DNA of 64,000 bases from Streptantibioticus silvisoli (GTDB lineage Bacteria; Actinomycetota; Actinomycetes; Streptomycetales; Streptomycetaceae): NCBI RefSeq assembly GCF_027947535.2, contig NZ_JAAGKO020000012.1, positions 62,001-126,000 of the forward strand. Direction: 5' to 3'. Below, piece after piece: positions 27,901 to 35,857 of this stretch (position 1 is the stretch's first letter; every line of letters begins with the position of its first letter). Below the pieces are notes generated by a model. That model was not told the origin of the DNA and ran no database searches. It saw only the letters and a program-made list of their open reading frames with translations. Made by a program: the position numbers and the translations under genes.

Positions 27901-28353
27901 CGTGACATGCACCGCGAGACCGGCGACCGGCACGGCGAGGGCAGGGCGTGGAACAACCTCGGCAACGCCCTGCAGGAGGTGCGCCGGTTCGACGACGCCA
28001 TCACTGCCCACCAACAGGACCTGGACATCTGCCGCGAGACCGGCGACCGACACGGCGAAGGCAGGGCGTGGAACAACCTCGGCCTCGCCCTGCGGAAGGT
28101 GGGCCGGTTCGACGAGGCCATCACCGCCCACCAACAGGACCTGGACATCTGCCGCGAGACCGGCGACCGGCACGGCGAGGGCAGTGCGTGGGGCAACCTC
28201 GGCCTCGCCTTGCAGGAGGTGGGCCGGTTTGACGACGCCATCACCGCCCACACCCGCGCCCGCGACATCTGCCGCGAGACCGGCGACCAGCACAGTGAGG
28301 GCATCGCCAGGGCGAATCTGGAGGAGGTGCGGGGCCGTGCCACCGGCGGGTGA
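24973..28353 (+). CDS. NLR-like protein: alpha/beta-hydrolase, NB-ARC, TPR
   Basis: 1126 aa. Residues 1-245 are a lipase-like alpha/beta-hydrolase with LVHGFRSGPETW (oxyanion strand), Ser87 in VLVSHSMGGLI, a plausible Asp (GDSDGVVP) and a late His. Residues 272-295 (VGNAISGGRQHAPVIQG) resemble the bacterial amyloid-signalling motifs of the RHIM-like type (N..SG...VxQG). Residues 350-650 are an NB-ARC switch with P-loop GMGGVGKTEL (Lys383), Walker B TLLVIDN and the GHLPLAL motif. Eight near-identical 40-aa TPRs (AWNNLGLALREVGRFDEAI type) follow from about residue 785. The effector/switch/sensor order is that of plant and animal NLR proteins. The ATG at 24973 has GGGAGGG 8 nt upstream. A short gene overlaps the end. 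Confidence 0.93.
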   Translation: MAVDGLGVVLVHGFRSGPETWQHVRDRIGEDDELKFVTTLPFSYATGLTRYHPLRTWTSISAAADSLREFLRTEAGGFPRVVLVSHSMGGLIVQRHLARMLSDGNGRELARIGRVVMLACPNDGSQLFLSLRQGIFGRRHPQESELRPLNEQVTETRRRVLHDVVHAARVTDRTCPIPFSVYAGDSDGVVPMASAQSVFRDTAALPGDHFGILRAVGAEHRTFTTLRRLLRETAAAPDPPGTAETSEVCGGLPAGAVGSRPAPGAPQPPVTVGNAISGGRQHAPVIQGHTVNVTFRSEPSTGTSGADGRDAGHRPPAGPAASSPVQGAAGLPVRSATFTGREDDVRALLDDLAPRTRTDAGATGTPRVPVLVQAVAGMGGVGKTELALQTAERALARPGWFPGGVLFADLNGYDPTPERRTSAEAVLDTFLRALGTPPEEIPADAPARSALLRTVLADRAAHGRRTLLVIDNAGSEEQVRPLLPGDDATAVLVTSRHSLDIGARLHTLDTLDAHASVDLIRQELHRARTGDTRVDDDPDAAARIADLCGHLPLALHVIAALLADTPQRPLASMADALADGHTRLQLLTRADRAVQAAFDLSYANLTPDQARLFRLLPLNPGPDLSTETAAHLLDADQATVEVLLTDLARAHLVEPGVWPRWRMHDLLRLHADHHGRTQADEDHRDTAHTRLLDHYLATAEAADTHLSRLPQTPRSPAFTDRRRALEWLDAEHANLTAAATTAPHNHPAHTDMTFALYQYFDLRRRFDDIITLANQTRTAHRETGDRHREGMAWGNLGLALREVRRFDEAIDAHQQDLDICRETGDRHGEGRAWNNLGLALRKVGRFDEAITAHQQDLDICRETGDRHGEGTAWNNLGLALREVGRFDDAITACTHARDIFRETGDRHGEGSAWNNLGLALRKVGRFDDAITAHTHARDMHRETGDRHGEGSAWNNLGNALQEVGRFDDAITAHTHARDMHRETGDRHGEGRAWNNLGNALQEVRRFDDAITAHQQDLDICRETGDRHGEGRAWNNLGLALRKVGRFDEAITAHQQDLDICRETGDRHGEGSAWGNLGLALQEVGRFDDAITAHTRARDICRETGDQHSEGIARANLEEVRGRATGG
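27330..28290 (+). repeat. Eight tandem 120-nt units encoding TPRs
   Basis: Eight successive 120-nt units, each encoding one 40-aa TPR with ETGDRHGEG at the turn. Several unit pairs are nearly identical at all codon positions, with two interchangeable helix cassettes (AHQQDLDIC and AHTHARDMH). The pattern indicates recent expansion and shuffling of the sensor. Confidence 0.9.
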
Positions 28354-28588
28354 GTGCAGCATGCGGTTGCCGGCGGCGGGCCGTGCCGAAGCCGCGGTGG
28401 CCGAGCCCGACGAGCCCGTCGACGTATGGCCCGGCCCAGCCGCCTTCCAGCGCGGCCCCTTGCCCGACGACGCCGACGGGGCCACACTCACGGCCGGCGT
28501 CTCCCGGACGTCACCCACCTGGTGGTGGCGCAGCACCGGGCGGGCCATCCAGCGCCAGAGCAACCTCCCGCCGGACGCCGGGGTGTGA
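28337..28588 (+). CDS. Small protein overlapping the NLR-like gene
   Basis: 83 aa from a GTG at 28337, 17 bp inside the preceding gene, with GAGGAGGT 8 nt upstream. The sequence is Pro/Ala-rich and acidic in the middle (VAEPDEPVDVWPGP) with WWWRSTGRAIQRQ near the end. No family is recognised. Third-position GC is high. If real it is translationally coupled to the NLR-like protein and could be an accessory factor. The short length and lack of homology keep confidence modest. Confidence 0.5.
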   Translation: MPPAGECSMRLPAAGRAEAAVAEPDEPVDVWPGPAAFQRGPLPDDADGATLTAGVSRTSPTWWWRSTGRAIQRQSNLPPDAGV

Positions 28589-28918
28589 ACCTCCGGATCA
28601 CGTGCCCGGCCGCTTGCACAGGCGGGGGTCGGTGCGGCGGCGAGCTGGTCAAGCCGCACACCGACCTGCCGGGGCCAACGCCAGCGCCCGGCGTCGGCAT
28701 CACCCTCGACTTCGCATCGCCGATGAACCCGCCGCCCACGGTGCCGAAGCACCCACGACGCGGAAGCTCCCTCGGCGTCGTGCTACTCCTCCGCGCGCTC
28801 GCCCCGACCGCCTCCCGGACTTCGCAGACGCGGCGACGGTTCCGCTCGGCGGCCGGCTCCGTTCCCGACGGCTGCCGCGCCGTCCTGGAGCGGACGCCCC
28901 CGCCGCGCCCTCACACCC
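28589..28918. other. Gap before the ECF transporter operon
   Basis: 330 bp at the converging ends of plus- and minus-strand genes. A plus frame starts at 28585 with a GTGA overlap to the previous stop and encodes a Cys-containing stretch (NLRITCPAACTGGGRCGGEL). However, it runs on into the antisense of the ATPase gene without a stop, so it is at best a decayed gene. No terminator hairpin is obvious. Confidence 0.4.
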
Positions 28919-29752
28919 TCACGGCCCCGCCGGCGCCTCCGCCGTGTCGTGGGCGTCGGAGGTCAGGCGGTCCAGGAACCCCTCCACGGTCGCCACCGGG
29001 GTCTGCCAGCCCAGGCGGCGGCCCAGCCGGGTCAGCTGGGGGAGTTCGAACGCGTGGCCGGTGGGCCGGGACGCCCGGGCCAGCCAGTGCTCGACGGGGC
29101 CGTCCGCGACGATGCGGCCGTCCTCCAGGGCGATCACCCGGTCGAAGTGCTCCGCGCAGAAGTCCATGTCGTGGGTGACGGCGAGCACGGTCCGGCCCTC
29201 GGCGGCCAGTTCGTCGACCAGGTTCCCCAGCAGCGCGACCGACCGGTGGTCCTGGCCGGTGGTCGGCTCGTCGAGCACCACGACCGGCGTGTCCATGGCC
29301 AGTACGGATGCCAGCGCGACGCGTTTGCGTTCGCCGAGCGACAGGTGGTGCGGGTGGGCGTCGACGAGGTCCGTCAGCCCGGTCCTGCGCAGCGCGGACT
29401 CCACCAGCTCCTTGCGGCGGTCGGGCGCGAAGCGCAGGTTGCGCGGCCCGAACCCCACCTCCTTGGCGACGCTGGACGCGTGCAGCTGGTCGTCCGGGTT
29501 CTGGAAGACGAAGCCCACCGTGCGGGCGAGTTCGGCGATGGCGAGCCCGTCGGTCCGCCGGCCGTCGATCTCGATGGTGCCGGACGCCGGGCGCTCGATG
29601 CCGATGAGATGACGCGCCAGCGTGCTCTTGCCCGCGCCGTTGGGGCCGACGAGCGCCACCCGTTCGCCCGCCTCGACGCCGAAGGACACGCCGTCCAGGG
29701 CCGTGGTGCCGTTGGGGTAGCGGAATGTCAGGGAGTCGATGCGCAGGATCAT
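28919..29752 (-). CDS. ecfA: ECF transporter ATPase (A component)
   Basis: 277 aa ABC ATPase of an energy-coupling-factor importer. Walker A GPNGAGKST, Q-loop FVFQNPDDQLHAS (the NPxxQ form typical of ECF ATPases), signature LSLGERKRVALA, Walker B VVVLDEPTTGQD and switch His (VTHDMD) are all present. It powers uptake of a micronutrient through the membrane with the T and S components encoded upstream. It is the last gene of a four-gene operon; its ATG at 29752 overlaps the preceding stop by 4 bp (ATGA). Confidence 0.93.
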   Translation of the reverse strand: MILRIDSLTFRYPNGTTALDGVSFGVEAGERVALVGPNGAGKSTLARHLIGIERPASGTIEIDGRRTDGLAIAELARTVGFVFQNPDDQLHASSVAKEVGFGPRNLRFAPDRRKELVESALRRTGLTDLVDAHPHHLSLGERKRVALASVLAMDTPVVVLDEPTTGQDHRSVALLGNLVDELAAEGRTVLAVTHDMDFCAEHFDRVIALEDGRIVADGPVEHWLARASRPTGHAFELPQLTRLGRRLGWQTPVATVEGFLDRLTSDAHDTAEAPAGP

Positions 29753-30618
29753 CGCGGGCCTCCGCCGTCGAAGGATTCCACCGTTCCGCCGAACCCTTCG
29801 ACGGCGGCGTCGAGCGTGACCGGCAGCGGCTTTCCGGCCGGCCAGAGCTGTCGTGCCGCGGCCCGGCGTGCGGCCACGGTGTAACGCAGGGGCGCGACAC
29901 CCCACTTCTCCAGCCGCTCGTCGGCCAGCACCTCGCCGGGCGTGCCGTCCGCCACGATCGTCCCGTGTTCGAGTACGAGGACGCGGTCGGCCTCGCGCGC
30001 CAGGCGCTCCATGCGGTGTTCGATCAACAAGGTGGTGATCCCCTGCTCCTTGAGGGTGTCCAGCGCCGCGAAGACCAGGTCGCAGCCGGCCGAGTCCAGC
30101 TGCGAGGTGGGTTCGTCCAGCACCATGACGCCGGGGCGCATGACCAGCACGGATCCGATGGCCAGCAACTGCTGCTGGCCGCCCGACAGTTCGTACGGCG
30201 ACCGGTCGCGCACCTTGGCGAGTCCGAGCTCCCGCATGACGGTGTCGACCCGTTCGGCCATCTCGTCGCGGGGAACGCCTAGGTTCTCCAGGCCGAAGGC
30301 CAGTTCCTCGCGCACGGAGAAGCGGGCGCCGGAGATCTGGTTGAACGGGTTCTGCATGACCAGGCCGACCTCGCCCACCAGGCCCGACAGCGGGGCGTCG
30401 GCGAGGGTCCTGCCGTTGACCCGGACCGAGCCCTCGACGTCACCACCGGTGAGATGGGGAACGGTGCCGCTCACCACGCCCGCCAGCGTGCTCTTGCCCG
30501 CTCCGTCGCCGCCCACCACCGCGCACAGTTCGGCGGGCCGGACGGCGAAGCTGACGTCGACGAGCGCCGGCCGGGAACCGGTGGGGTAGCTGAAGGAAAG
30601 CTTCTCGACCTCGATCAC
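29749..30618 (-). CDS. ecfA: ECF transporter ATPase (A' component)
   Basis: 289 aa, the second ABC ATPase of the ECF module. It has Walker A GGDGAGKST, Q-loop GLVMQNPFNQISG, signature ELSGGQQQLLAIG, Walker B VMVLDEPTSQLD and switch His in IEHRMERL. It pairs with the downstream ATPase to form the usual A/A' heterodimer bound to the T component. Start and stop overlap both neighbouring genes by 4 bp, showing a translationally coupled operon. Confidence 0.93.
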   Translation of the reverse strand: MIEVEKLSFSYPTGSRPALVDVSFAVRPAELCAVVGGDGAGKSTLAGVVSGTVPHLTGGDVEGSVRVNGRTLADAPLSGLVGEVGLVMQNPFNQISGARFSVREELAFGLENLGVPRDEMAERVDTVMRELGLAKVRDRSPYELSGGQQQLLAIGSVLVMRPGVMVLDEPTSQLDSAGCDLVFAALDTLKEQGITTLLIEHRMERLAREADRVLVLEHGTIVADGTPGEVLADERLEKWGVAPLRYTVAARRAAARQLWPAGKPLPVTLDAAVEGFGGTVESFDGGGPR

Positions 30619-31400
30619 CGCACGACCCCCCAGACGTTGACGACGATCGAGACGAGCGCGCAGAGCAACATGGCCGCGCGCAGGCCCCGTTGGGCCCCGC
30701 TATCGGCGACCACGGTGAGATTCGTGGGCCGCCGGGTGGCGCCGAAGCCGCGGGTCTCCATGGCGGCGGCGCGTTCCCCCACGTCGATGAAGGCGCTCAG
30801 CACCAGCGGGCCCATCAGCGGCGCCAGGGCCCGCATCCGCCCCCGCAGGCCGTGGATCGTCTGGCCGCGTGCCTGCTGCGCGTGCAGGATGCTGGTGGCC
30901 CGGCGGTTGAACGTCGGCACGATCTGCACGGCGGCCGAGACGATGTAGATGACGTTCGGCGACACCTTGCGCTCGCTCAGCGCACTCATCAGGGCGCTGG
31001 CGTGCGTGGTGAGCAGAAGGAGGAAGAAGCCGCCCATCAGGACCAGGATGTGCAGGGCCGTCTGGACGGCGAAGGAGACGCCTTCCGACGACAGTTTCAG
31101 CGGGCCGAGCCGGGCGATCACGTCGTGGGCCCCGGGGAAGAAGAATCCCTGGACGAGCAGGACGGCCACGGCCACCGGGGCCCACAGCGCCGCGAGCATG
31201 AGCAGGAAACGCCGCACCACCCCGGCGGCGATCGCGGCGGGGAGGACGACCACACAGAAGAGCAGCAGGGGCCAGCGGTAATCCACCATGGCGAAAGCGC
31301 AGACGGTCACGGCGACCGCGAACGTGAGCTTGGTGACCGGGTTGAGCCGGTGAATGCGCGACGTGCCGGACGCATGAACTGTTTCTCGCATCGAGTTCAC
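30615..31400 (-). CDS. ecfT: ECF transporter T component (EcfT/CbiQ-like)
   Basis: 261 aa integral membrane protein with five or six hydrophobic segments. It ends with the two Ala-Arg-Gly type coupling helices expected of EcfT (AQQARGQTIHGLRGR and AMETRGFGATRRPT), which dock into the two ATPases. The GTG at 31400 overlaps the upstream stop by 4 bp (GTGA); ATG 31391 is an alternative. It links the ATPases to the substrate-binding S component. Confidence 0.9.
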   Translation of the reverse strand: MNSMRETVHASGTSRIHRLNPVTKLTFAVAVTVCAFAMVDYRWPLLLFCVVVLPAAIAAGVVRRFLLMLAALWAPVAVAVLLVQGFFFPGAHDVIARLGPLKLSSEGVSFAVQTALHILVLMGGFFLLLLTTHASALMSALSERKVSPNVIYIVSAAVQIVPTFNRRATSILHAQQARGQTIHGLRGRMRALAPLMGPLVLSAFIDVGERAAAMETRGFGATRRPTNLTVVADSGAQRGLRAAMLLCALVSIVVNVWGVVR

Positions 31401-32236
31401 CCCGCCTTCACGACCGTGGACGCCTTCGCGGTCCTGACGGTATTGGCCCGCGGTGACAGGACGCGGTGGTCCCGGACGAAGGGGAAGCGGTGGGTGAAGC
31501 CCGGTGGCAGGCCCTTCAGGATGGCCATCGCGAGGATCACCGTCAAAACCTTGTCCAGCGGGTCCGCCACCAGCCCTTGCAGGGTGGCCGCCTTGAGCAT
31601 CCCGTTCCCGAACGCCTGGAACGTGGCGAGCACGGCGGACTCGCCGACCGATCCGCTGGCGTTCCCGAAGACGAACGCGGTGATGGGGGCGGAGACGACG
31701 CCGGCCACCACACCGATCACGAGGCCGGCGAGCACCGCCGTGGGCAGCCGCCGGAACAGCCCCAGGCGCGCCAGCATGCCCGCCGTGAAGCCGATCACGG
31801 CCGCCGTCACCGCGTAGGGCAGCGCCCCGGGCGTGATCGTCATGCCCACGATGACGTTGGCGAGGGCCCCGGTCGCGGCTCCGGCGGCCGGTCCCGCGAC
31901 CACTCCCACCAGCACGGTGCCGATCGAGTCGAGCTGAAGCGGAAGTCCGCTGAAGTAGACGATCTTGCCCATCACGATGTCCACCGTGATGGCCACCGGC
32001 AGGAGGGCCACGGTCGTGGGAGGCAGGCGGTCGACGGCGCCGGAGACGATGAGCATGGCGCCCACCGTGTAGCCCAGCAGGGCCAGCAACGCCACCGGTC
32101 CTCCCACGCCGCCGTGCGCCGACGTGGGCCGGGCGGCGATGAGTCCCGCATAGGTCACGAACACCAGGCCGGTGCCCCATCCGATGCGCCATCGCTCATT
32201 CATCCACGGAGGAGTGGAGCGCCTGGAATAAGCCAT
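31397..32236 (-). CDS. ECF transporter S component (substrate-specific)
   Basis: About 279 aa, six hydrophobic segments; first gene of the ECF operon. It should bind and carry the substrate. Its PITAFVFGNASGS and TLQGLVADPLDKVLT motifs fit the large S-component/QueT-ThiW-like superfamily, but I cannot assign vitamin or metal. It is longer than the usual 180-200 aa S component because of a longer N-terminus and a polar tail. AGGAG lies 13 nt upstream of ATG 32236 and only 1-2 nt before ATG 32248, so the start is ambiguous. No recognisable riboswitch lies upstream. Confidence 0.82.
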   Translation of the reverse strand: MAYSRRSTPPWMNERWRIGWGTGLVFVTYAGLIAARPTSAHGGVGGPVALLALLGYTVGAMLIVSGAVDRLPPTTVALLPVAITVDIVMGKIVYFSGLPLQLDSIGTVLVGVVAGPAAGAATGALANVIVGMTITPGALPYAVTAAVIGFTAGMLARLGLFRRLPTAVLAGLVIGVVAGVVSAPITAFVFGNASGSVGESAVLATFQAFGNGMLKAATLQGLVADPLDKVLTVILAMAILKGLPPGFTHRFPFVRDHRVLSPRANTVRTAKASTVVKAG

Positions 32237-32248
32237 CTTTAGTCTCAT

Positions 32249-32698
32249 TCTCCTGGCGGTGAGGTGGTATATGGAAAATTCCTGGGCACAGTAGCAGGGC
32301 GGATCCGGCGCATGTCAACAGTATTGATTAATTCCCTGTTCCCGTGGGGACGTGGACCGGAAAGCGGGCGTCCGTCAAATAGCTCGTGTTATGAGCCTGT
32401 TGGCGGCGGTTCGTATCGCGCGAGAAACCGGCCGATGGGGATGGGATGCTTGTCCGAATTGACGCGCGGGAAACTTTCGCCACTCGGCGGGCAATCGTCG
32501 GAATCGAGATGCGGTGCGGTCGCTTTCCGCTGTTTCGCCAATTGCGACGCGGCGGGGGCTTTCTGGGTGAGGGCGGCCATTTCGGGGTGGGCGGTGCAGG
32601 GGCTTGTTCTTTCGGTGCGGGCGGTGCAGGCGGTGCGGGGGCGGCTTGTCCTCCCTGAGCCGTCCCCGGGCCCCGCCTTACCCGCGAGACCCGCGAGG
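32249..32698. other. Upstream region of the ECF operon
   Basis: 450 bp between the ATP-grasp gene end and the ECF operon start. It is less GC-rich than its surroundings at 32249-32520. It should carry the ECF promoter and perhaps a leader RNA; I looked for cobalamin and thiamin riboswitch core motifs and saw none. The right end (32570-32660) is a run of GCGGTGC-type repeats. No gene is supported. Confidence 0.45.
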
Positions 32699-33928
32699 TC
32701 ACTCGAAGGTGAAGGTGAACGCGGCTTCGACCCGGCGTGCCACCTCGCTGAGCCCTTCGACGCTGTCGGCGGTGATGAGCGTCTCGGTGAAGAAGTTCTC
32801 CTGGTCCATCGAGGTCACCCGGAAGTTCTCGAACTGGTAGCCGTCCACCACCCCGGGAATGCGCTTGAGTTCGTCCAGGGGCGTGGCGCTGACCAGGACC
32901 CCCGTCCGGTCCGCCTCGAAGGGCAGGAGTGCGAGCAACTCGTCACTCCGGGTGCGGTCCGCGAGACCGGCCGCGCCGTCCATGGGCTCGTCCACTCCGA
33001 GGGCCATCAGCACCGAGGCGTGGATGGGATCGACTCCGCAGGTGCGGATGGTCGCGGCGCGGTGGAGCCCGCCGCCCGGCCGCGGGTTGATCTCGATGAG
33101 TTCGACGGACCCGTCACGGGCCGCTCGCCCCTCGACGTGGAGCCACCCGCTGGTGATCTCCGACCCGCCGCACAGCGCGGTGATCCTGCCCGCCAGCTCC
33201 TGGGCACCGCGGCGGACGTGCTCCGACGGCGGCGGCGTGATCCGCAGGCCGGCATCGTGGTGGCGGCGTTCGTCGTGCTCCGTCTTCTCCACGACGAGCA
33301 GGGCGTGGAACCGGCCGGCCGTCACCGGACCGTCCATGGAGAACTCCGTTCCCTCCACGTACTGCTCCACGATGACGTGGAGCCCGGCGCCGGCGGACTC
33401 GCCGATCTCCCGCAGGTGCGCGTCGAGTTGCGCGGCGTCGTCGGCCCGACGTACCAGCCGGGACGATCCGGAGTCCTGGGCCGGCTTGACGATGACGGGG
33501 TAGCCGGTGACGCACCGCGCGTCCAGGGACCCCACCGGCCCGGCGGCGAACCGTACGCCGGAAAGGCCGAGGCGGCGCATCTCCTCGCGCACCTTCGCCT
33601 TGCTCAACAGGATTTCCCTGCCCGCTTCCCCGCCGGGCAGCCCGTAGTGCCGCGTCACCCGGATCTGCCAACCGATCAGCGGCTCGACGAAGTTGACGAC
33701 CGCGCTCGGGACCACCCCCGCCGCGTCCACCGCCTTCACGAGCTGTTCGAGGTCGTCGGCGTCCCAGTCCACCACGATGTGGGCGGCACACGCGTCCCGA
33801 TTGACGTCCGCCGGCTCGTCCGACACCAGGACGGGACGCCTGCCGGACTCCGTGAGGATCTGCGCCACGGTACGGACTCCTCCGATGAACCGCTTGGAGA
33901 AGATCAGCACATCCGTTGACGGGGTCAT
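32699..33928 (-). CDS. ATP-grasp ligase
   Basis: 409 aa. Enzymes of this fold join a carboxylate to an amine or thiol through an acyl phosphate, as in L-amino-acid ligases. The central part shows YPVIVKPAQDSGSSRLV (ATP-binding Lys and Gly/Ser loop), VIVEQYVEGTEFSMDG and the metal-binding VELIEINPRPGGG. The N-terminal pre-ATP-grasp domain opens with DVLIFSKRFIGG and the C-terminus holds an ATP-grasp-associated small domain. An MFS exporter and a FemAB/GNAT-like enzyme follow upstream on the same strand, so it may form a dipeptide or amide in a small natural-product pathway. The ATG at 33928 is preceded by AAAGGAACGA. Confidence 0.88.
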   Translation of the reverse strand: MTPSTDVLIFSKRFIGGVRTVAQILTESGRRPVLVSDEPADVNRDACAAHIVVDWDADDLEQLVKAVDAAGVVPSAVVNFVEPLIGWQIRVTRHYGLPGGEAGREILLSKAKVREEMRRLGLSGVRFAAGPVGSLDARCVTGYPVIVKPAQDSGSSRLVRRADDAAQLDAHLREIGESAGAGLHVIVEQYVEGTEFSMDGPVTAGRFHALLVVEKTEHDERRHHDAGLRITPPPSEHVRRGAQELAGRITALCGGSEITSGWLHVEGRAARDGSVELIEINPRPGGGLHRAATIRTCGVDPIHASVLMALGVDEPMDGAAGLADRTRSDELLALLPFEADRTGVLVSATPLDELKRIPGVVDGYQFENFRVTSMDQENFFTETLITADSVEGLSEVARRVEAAFTFTFE

Positions 33929-34020
33929 CGATCGTTCCTTTGTTCAGCCTTCGGGGCCCAGCTGGCCCGGGGACGGAACCATGCCATGCGCGCGGGAGGC
34001 ACGGCGACCAGAAGCCGCGA

Positions 34021-35334
34021 TCAGGACGCTGAGGTCCGGCTCGGCTCGGGCGCCGGCTCACGGGGGCCGGCCGGACGGCCGAGCTCCTGGGCCTCCTCCA
34101 GCGTGCGTGCCGTCCGGAGCGGGGAGAACATCAGCCAGAAGGAGACGACGAGGTAGGACAGGCCGACCGCCCAGATCGCCCCGCGGGGCGAGATGAGGTC
34201 GCACAGTACGCCGCCGAGCAGGGCGCCGAGCGGCAGCGTCCCGAGCGCGATCAGCCGGTAGCTCGCGGTCACCGCTCCCAGTTGGCTCTCCTGGGGGATG
34301 GCCTGGCGCAGGCTCACCGCGAACACGTTGAACAGGGCCACCCCGAAGCCGTTCACCACGGTGGCGACGGAGGCGAGTACGACGACGTAGATCCCGATCT
34401 GCGCGACGACCGGGACGAGGAGCAGGCCGGCGGCGGCGAGGACGACCCCCAGGGTCAGCATGAAGCCCACGGTCGAACGGGCGGCCAGCCGCGATGCGAG
34501 GAGGGAGCCGGCCAGGGCACCCGCGCTTCCGATGCCGACGATCACACCCACGGTGGCGCCGCTCATGTGCAGGTCGCGGACCGCGAACACCAGGAAGACG
34601 GTGAGGAACGCCTGCTCGTGCAGGTTCGACAGGCCGGCCTGGACGCACAGGTCCCGGATCGGGCGCAGCGACCAGGTGTAGCGCAGACCGGAACGGATGG
34701 TCCGCAGCGCCGACTCGCGCGGCTGCGGGGGTGCCTCGACGCCGCGCAGGAACGCTCCGCTGATCGCGGCGCCCACGAAGAGGGCGGCGGTCACCGCGAG
34801 GGCGGACGACAGCCCCAGCCTGCCGATGAGGAAGCCGGCCGCCGAGGGCCCGGCCAGGGTGCTGATCGAATACGTGGCCTGGTGGAGGCCGTTGGCCGTG
34901 GTGATGGAGCCGACCGGCACGATCTTGGGGAGGGTCGACTGGTAGGCCACCTCGTAGAAGACGGTGGCGGTTCCGATGACGGCCGCGGCGATCACCAGTT
35001 GTGTGAAGGTCAGGCCGCCGGCGGCCTGGAAGACGCCGAGCAGGGCGAGCGCTCCGCCCCGGGCGAGGCAGCTGATGACCAGGGTGCGGCGCGGCGGGTG
35101 GCGGTCGACCATCACCCCGGCGAGCAGCGACAGGACGACGATGGGCACGAACTGGACCGCGGACAGCAGTCCGACGCCCGTTCCGTCCACCGCGAGATGG
35201 GTGACCGCGATCAGCGGCAGCAGGAAGTTCGTCAGCTGGGCGCCGAAGTGCGCCGCCGTCTCCCCGATCCAGACGTTGCGAAAGTTCGCATTGCCCTTCA
35301 GCAGATCACGGACTTCTCCGTCGAATGCTTCCAC
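34021..35334 (-). CDS. MFS transporter (enterobactin-exporter-like MFS_3 group)
   Basis: 437 aa with 12 predicted membrane helices. The VMVDRHPPRRTLV loop between helices 2 and 3 is the MFS motif A, and the N-terminal RNVWIGETAAHFGAQLTNFLLPLIAV matches exporters of the MFS_3 group. I chose GTG 35334, which has a GGGGGGCGG stretch just upstream. It lies between the ATP-grasp ligase and the GNAT/FemAB-like gene and probably exports their product, which would also give self-protection. Confidence 0.9.
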   Translation of the reverse strand: MEAFDGEVRDLLKGNANFRNVWIGETAAHFGAQLTNFLLPLIAVTHLAVDGTGVGLLSAVQFVPIVVLSLLAGVMVDRHPPRRTLVISCLARGGALALLGVFQAAGGLTFTQLVIAAAVIGTATVFYEVAYQSTLPKIVPVGSITTANGLHQATYSISTLAGPSAAGFLIGRLGLSSALAVTAALFVGAAISGAFLRGVEAPPQPRESALRTIRSGLRYTWSLRPIRDLCVQAGLSNLHEQAFLTVFLVFAVRDLHMSGATVGVIVGIGSAGALAGSLLASRLAARSTVGFMLTLGVVLAAAGLLLVPVVAQIGIYVVVLASVATVVNGFGVALFNVFAVSLRQAIPQESQLGAVTASYRLIALGTLPLGALLGGVLCDLISPRGAIWAVGLSYLVVSFWLMFSPLRTARTLEEAQELGRPAGPREPAPEPSRTSAS

Positions 35335-35857
35335 TGCCGCCCCCCGGCCGGTATCTCGTGAATAGAATGCGTAGGACCCTAGCACGTCATGACATACGCC
35401 GCCAACGCGTTTCCGTGACCGCTCGGCGGCCTTTACGGAACGGTCAGCGGTGGCAGAGCGATAACGGCTCCGGAACGATGGACGTTTTCAAAGCGATAAA
35501 CGATGGACGTCTTCGATGCGATAGAGGCGGCGGGCGATCCGTCCTGCGGAACCCATCGCCGGGGAGGTCGGTATTTTTCCCCAGTGGGCCGGTGAACTGC
35601 GGGAACGGCCCGCGCGTCCCGGCCGGCCGGACCCGGGCCCGCGATGTCTCCGGCGCACCGGCGATGGCCTTCGCCGGATATTCACCCCGCGGCATGTCGA
35701 TACGCTGTTCCGGCCGACCGGATTGTCGGACGGCAAGCTGACGGCGTTCATTCCCTCCCGCGCCGCACCGGTGTTTCGGGCACCCATGGGGCGGTGAACG
35801 GAAATCCGCTGCCGGACCGCTGCGCACCGGAAGTCCGCCCGGTGCTGTACGCGCCCC
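35335..35857. other. Intergenic stretch with a 25-nt tandem duplication
   Basis: 523 bp between the GNAT/FemAB-like gene end and the MFS gene start. It has a 25-nt direct duplication (35474-35498 and 35499-35523, unit beginning AACGATGGACGT), which lies where an MFS promoter or operator would be. No gene is supported. Confidence 0.5.

Noticed and set aside
32249-32698. Riboswitch upstream of the ECF operon
   Set aside because: Neither cobalamin-box nor thiamin-box core motifs could be found by reading; a covariance-model search would be needed.
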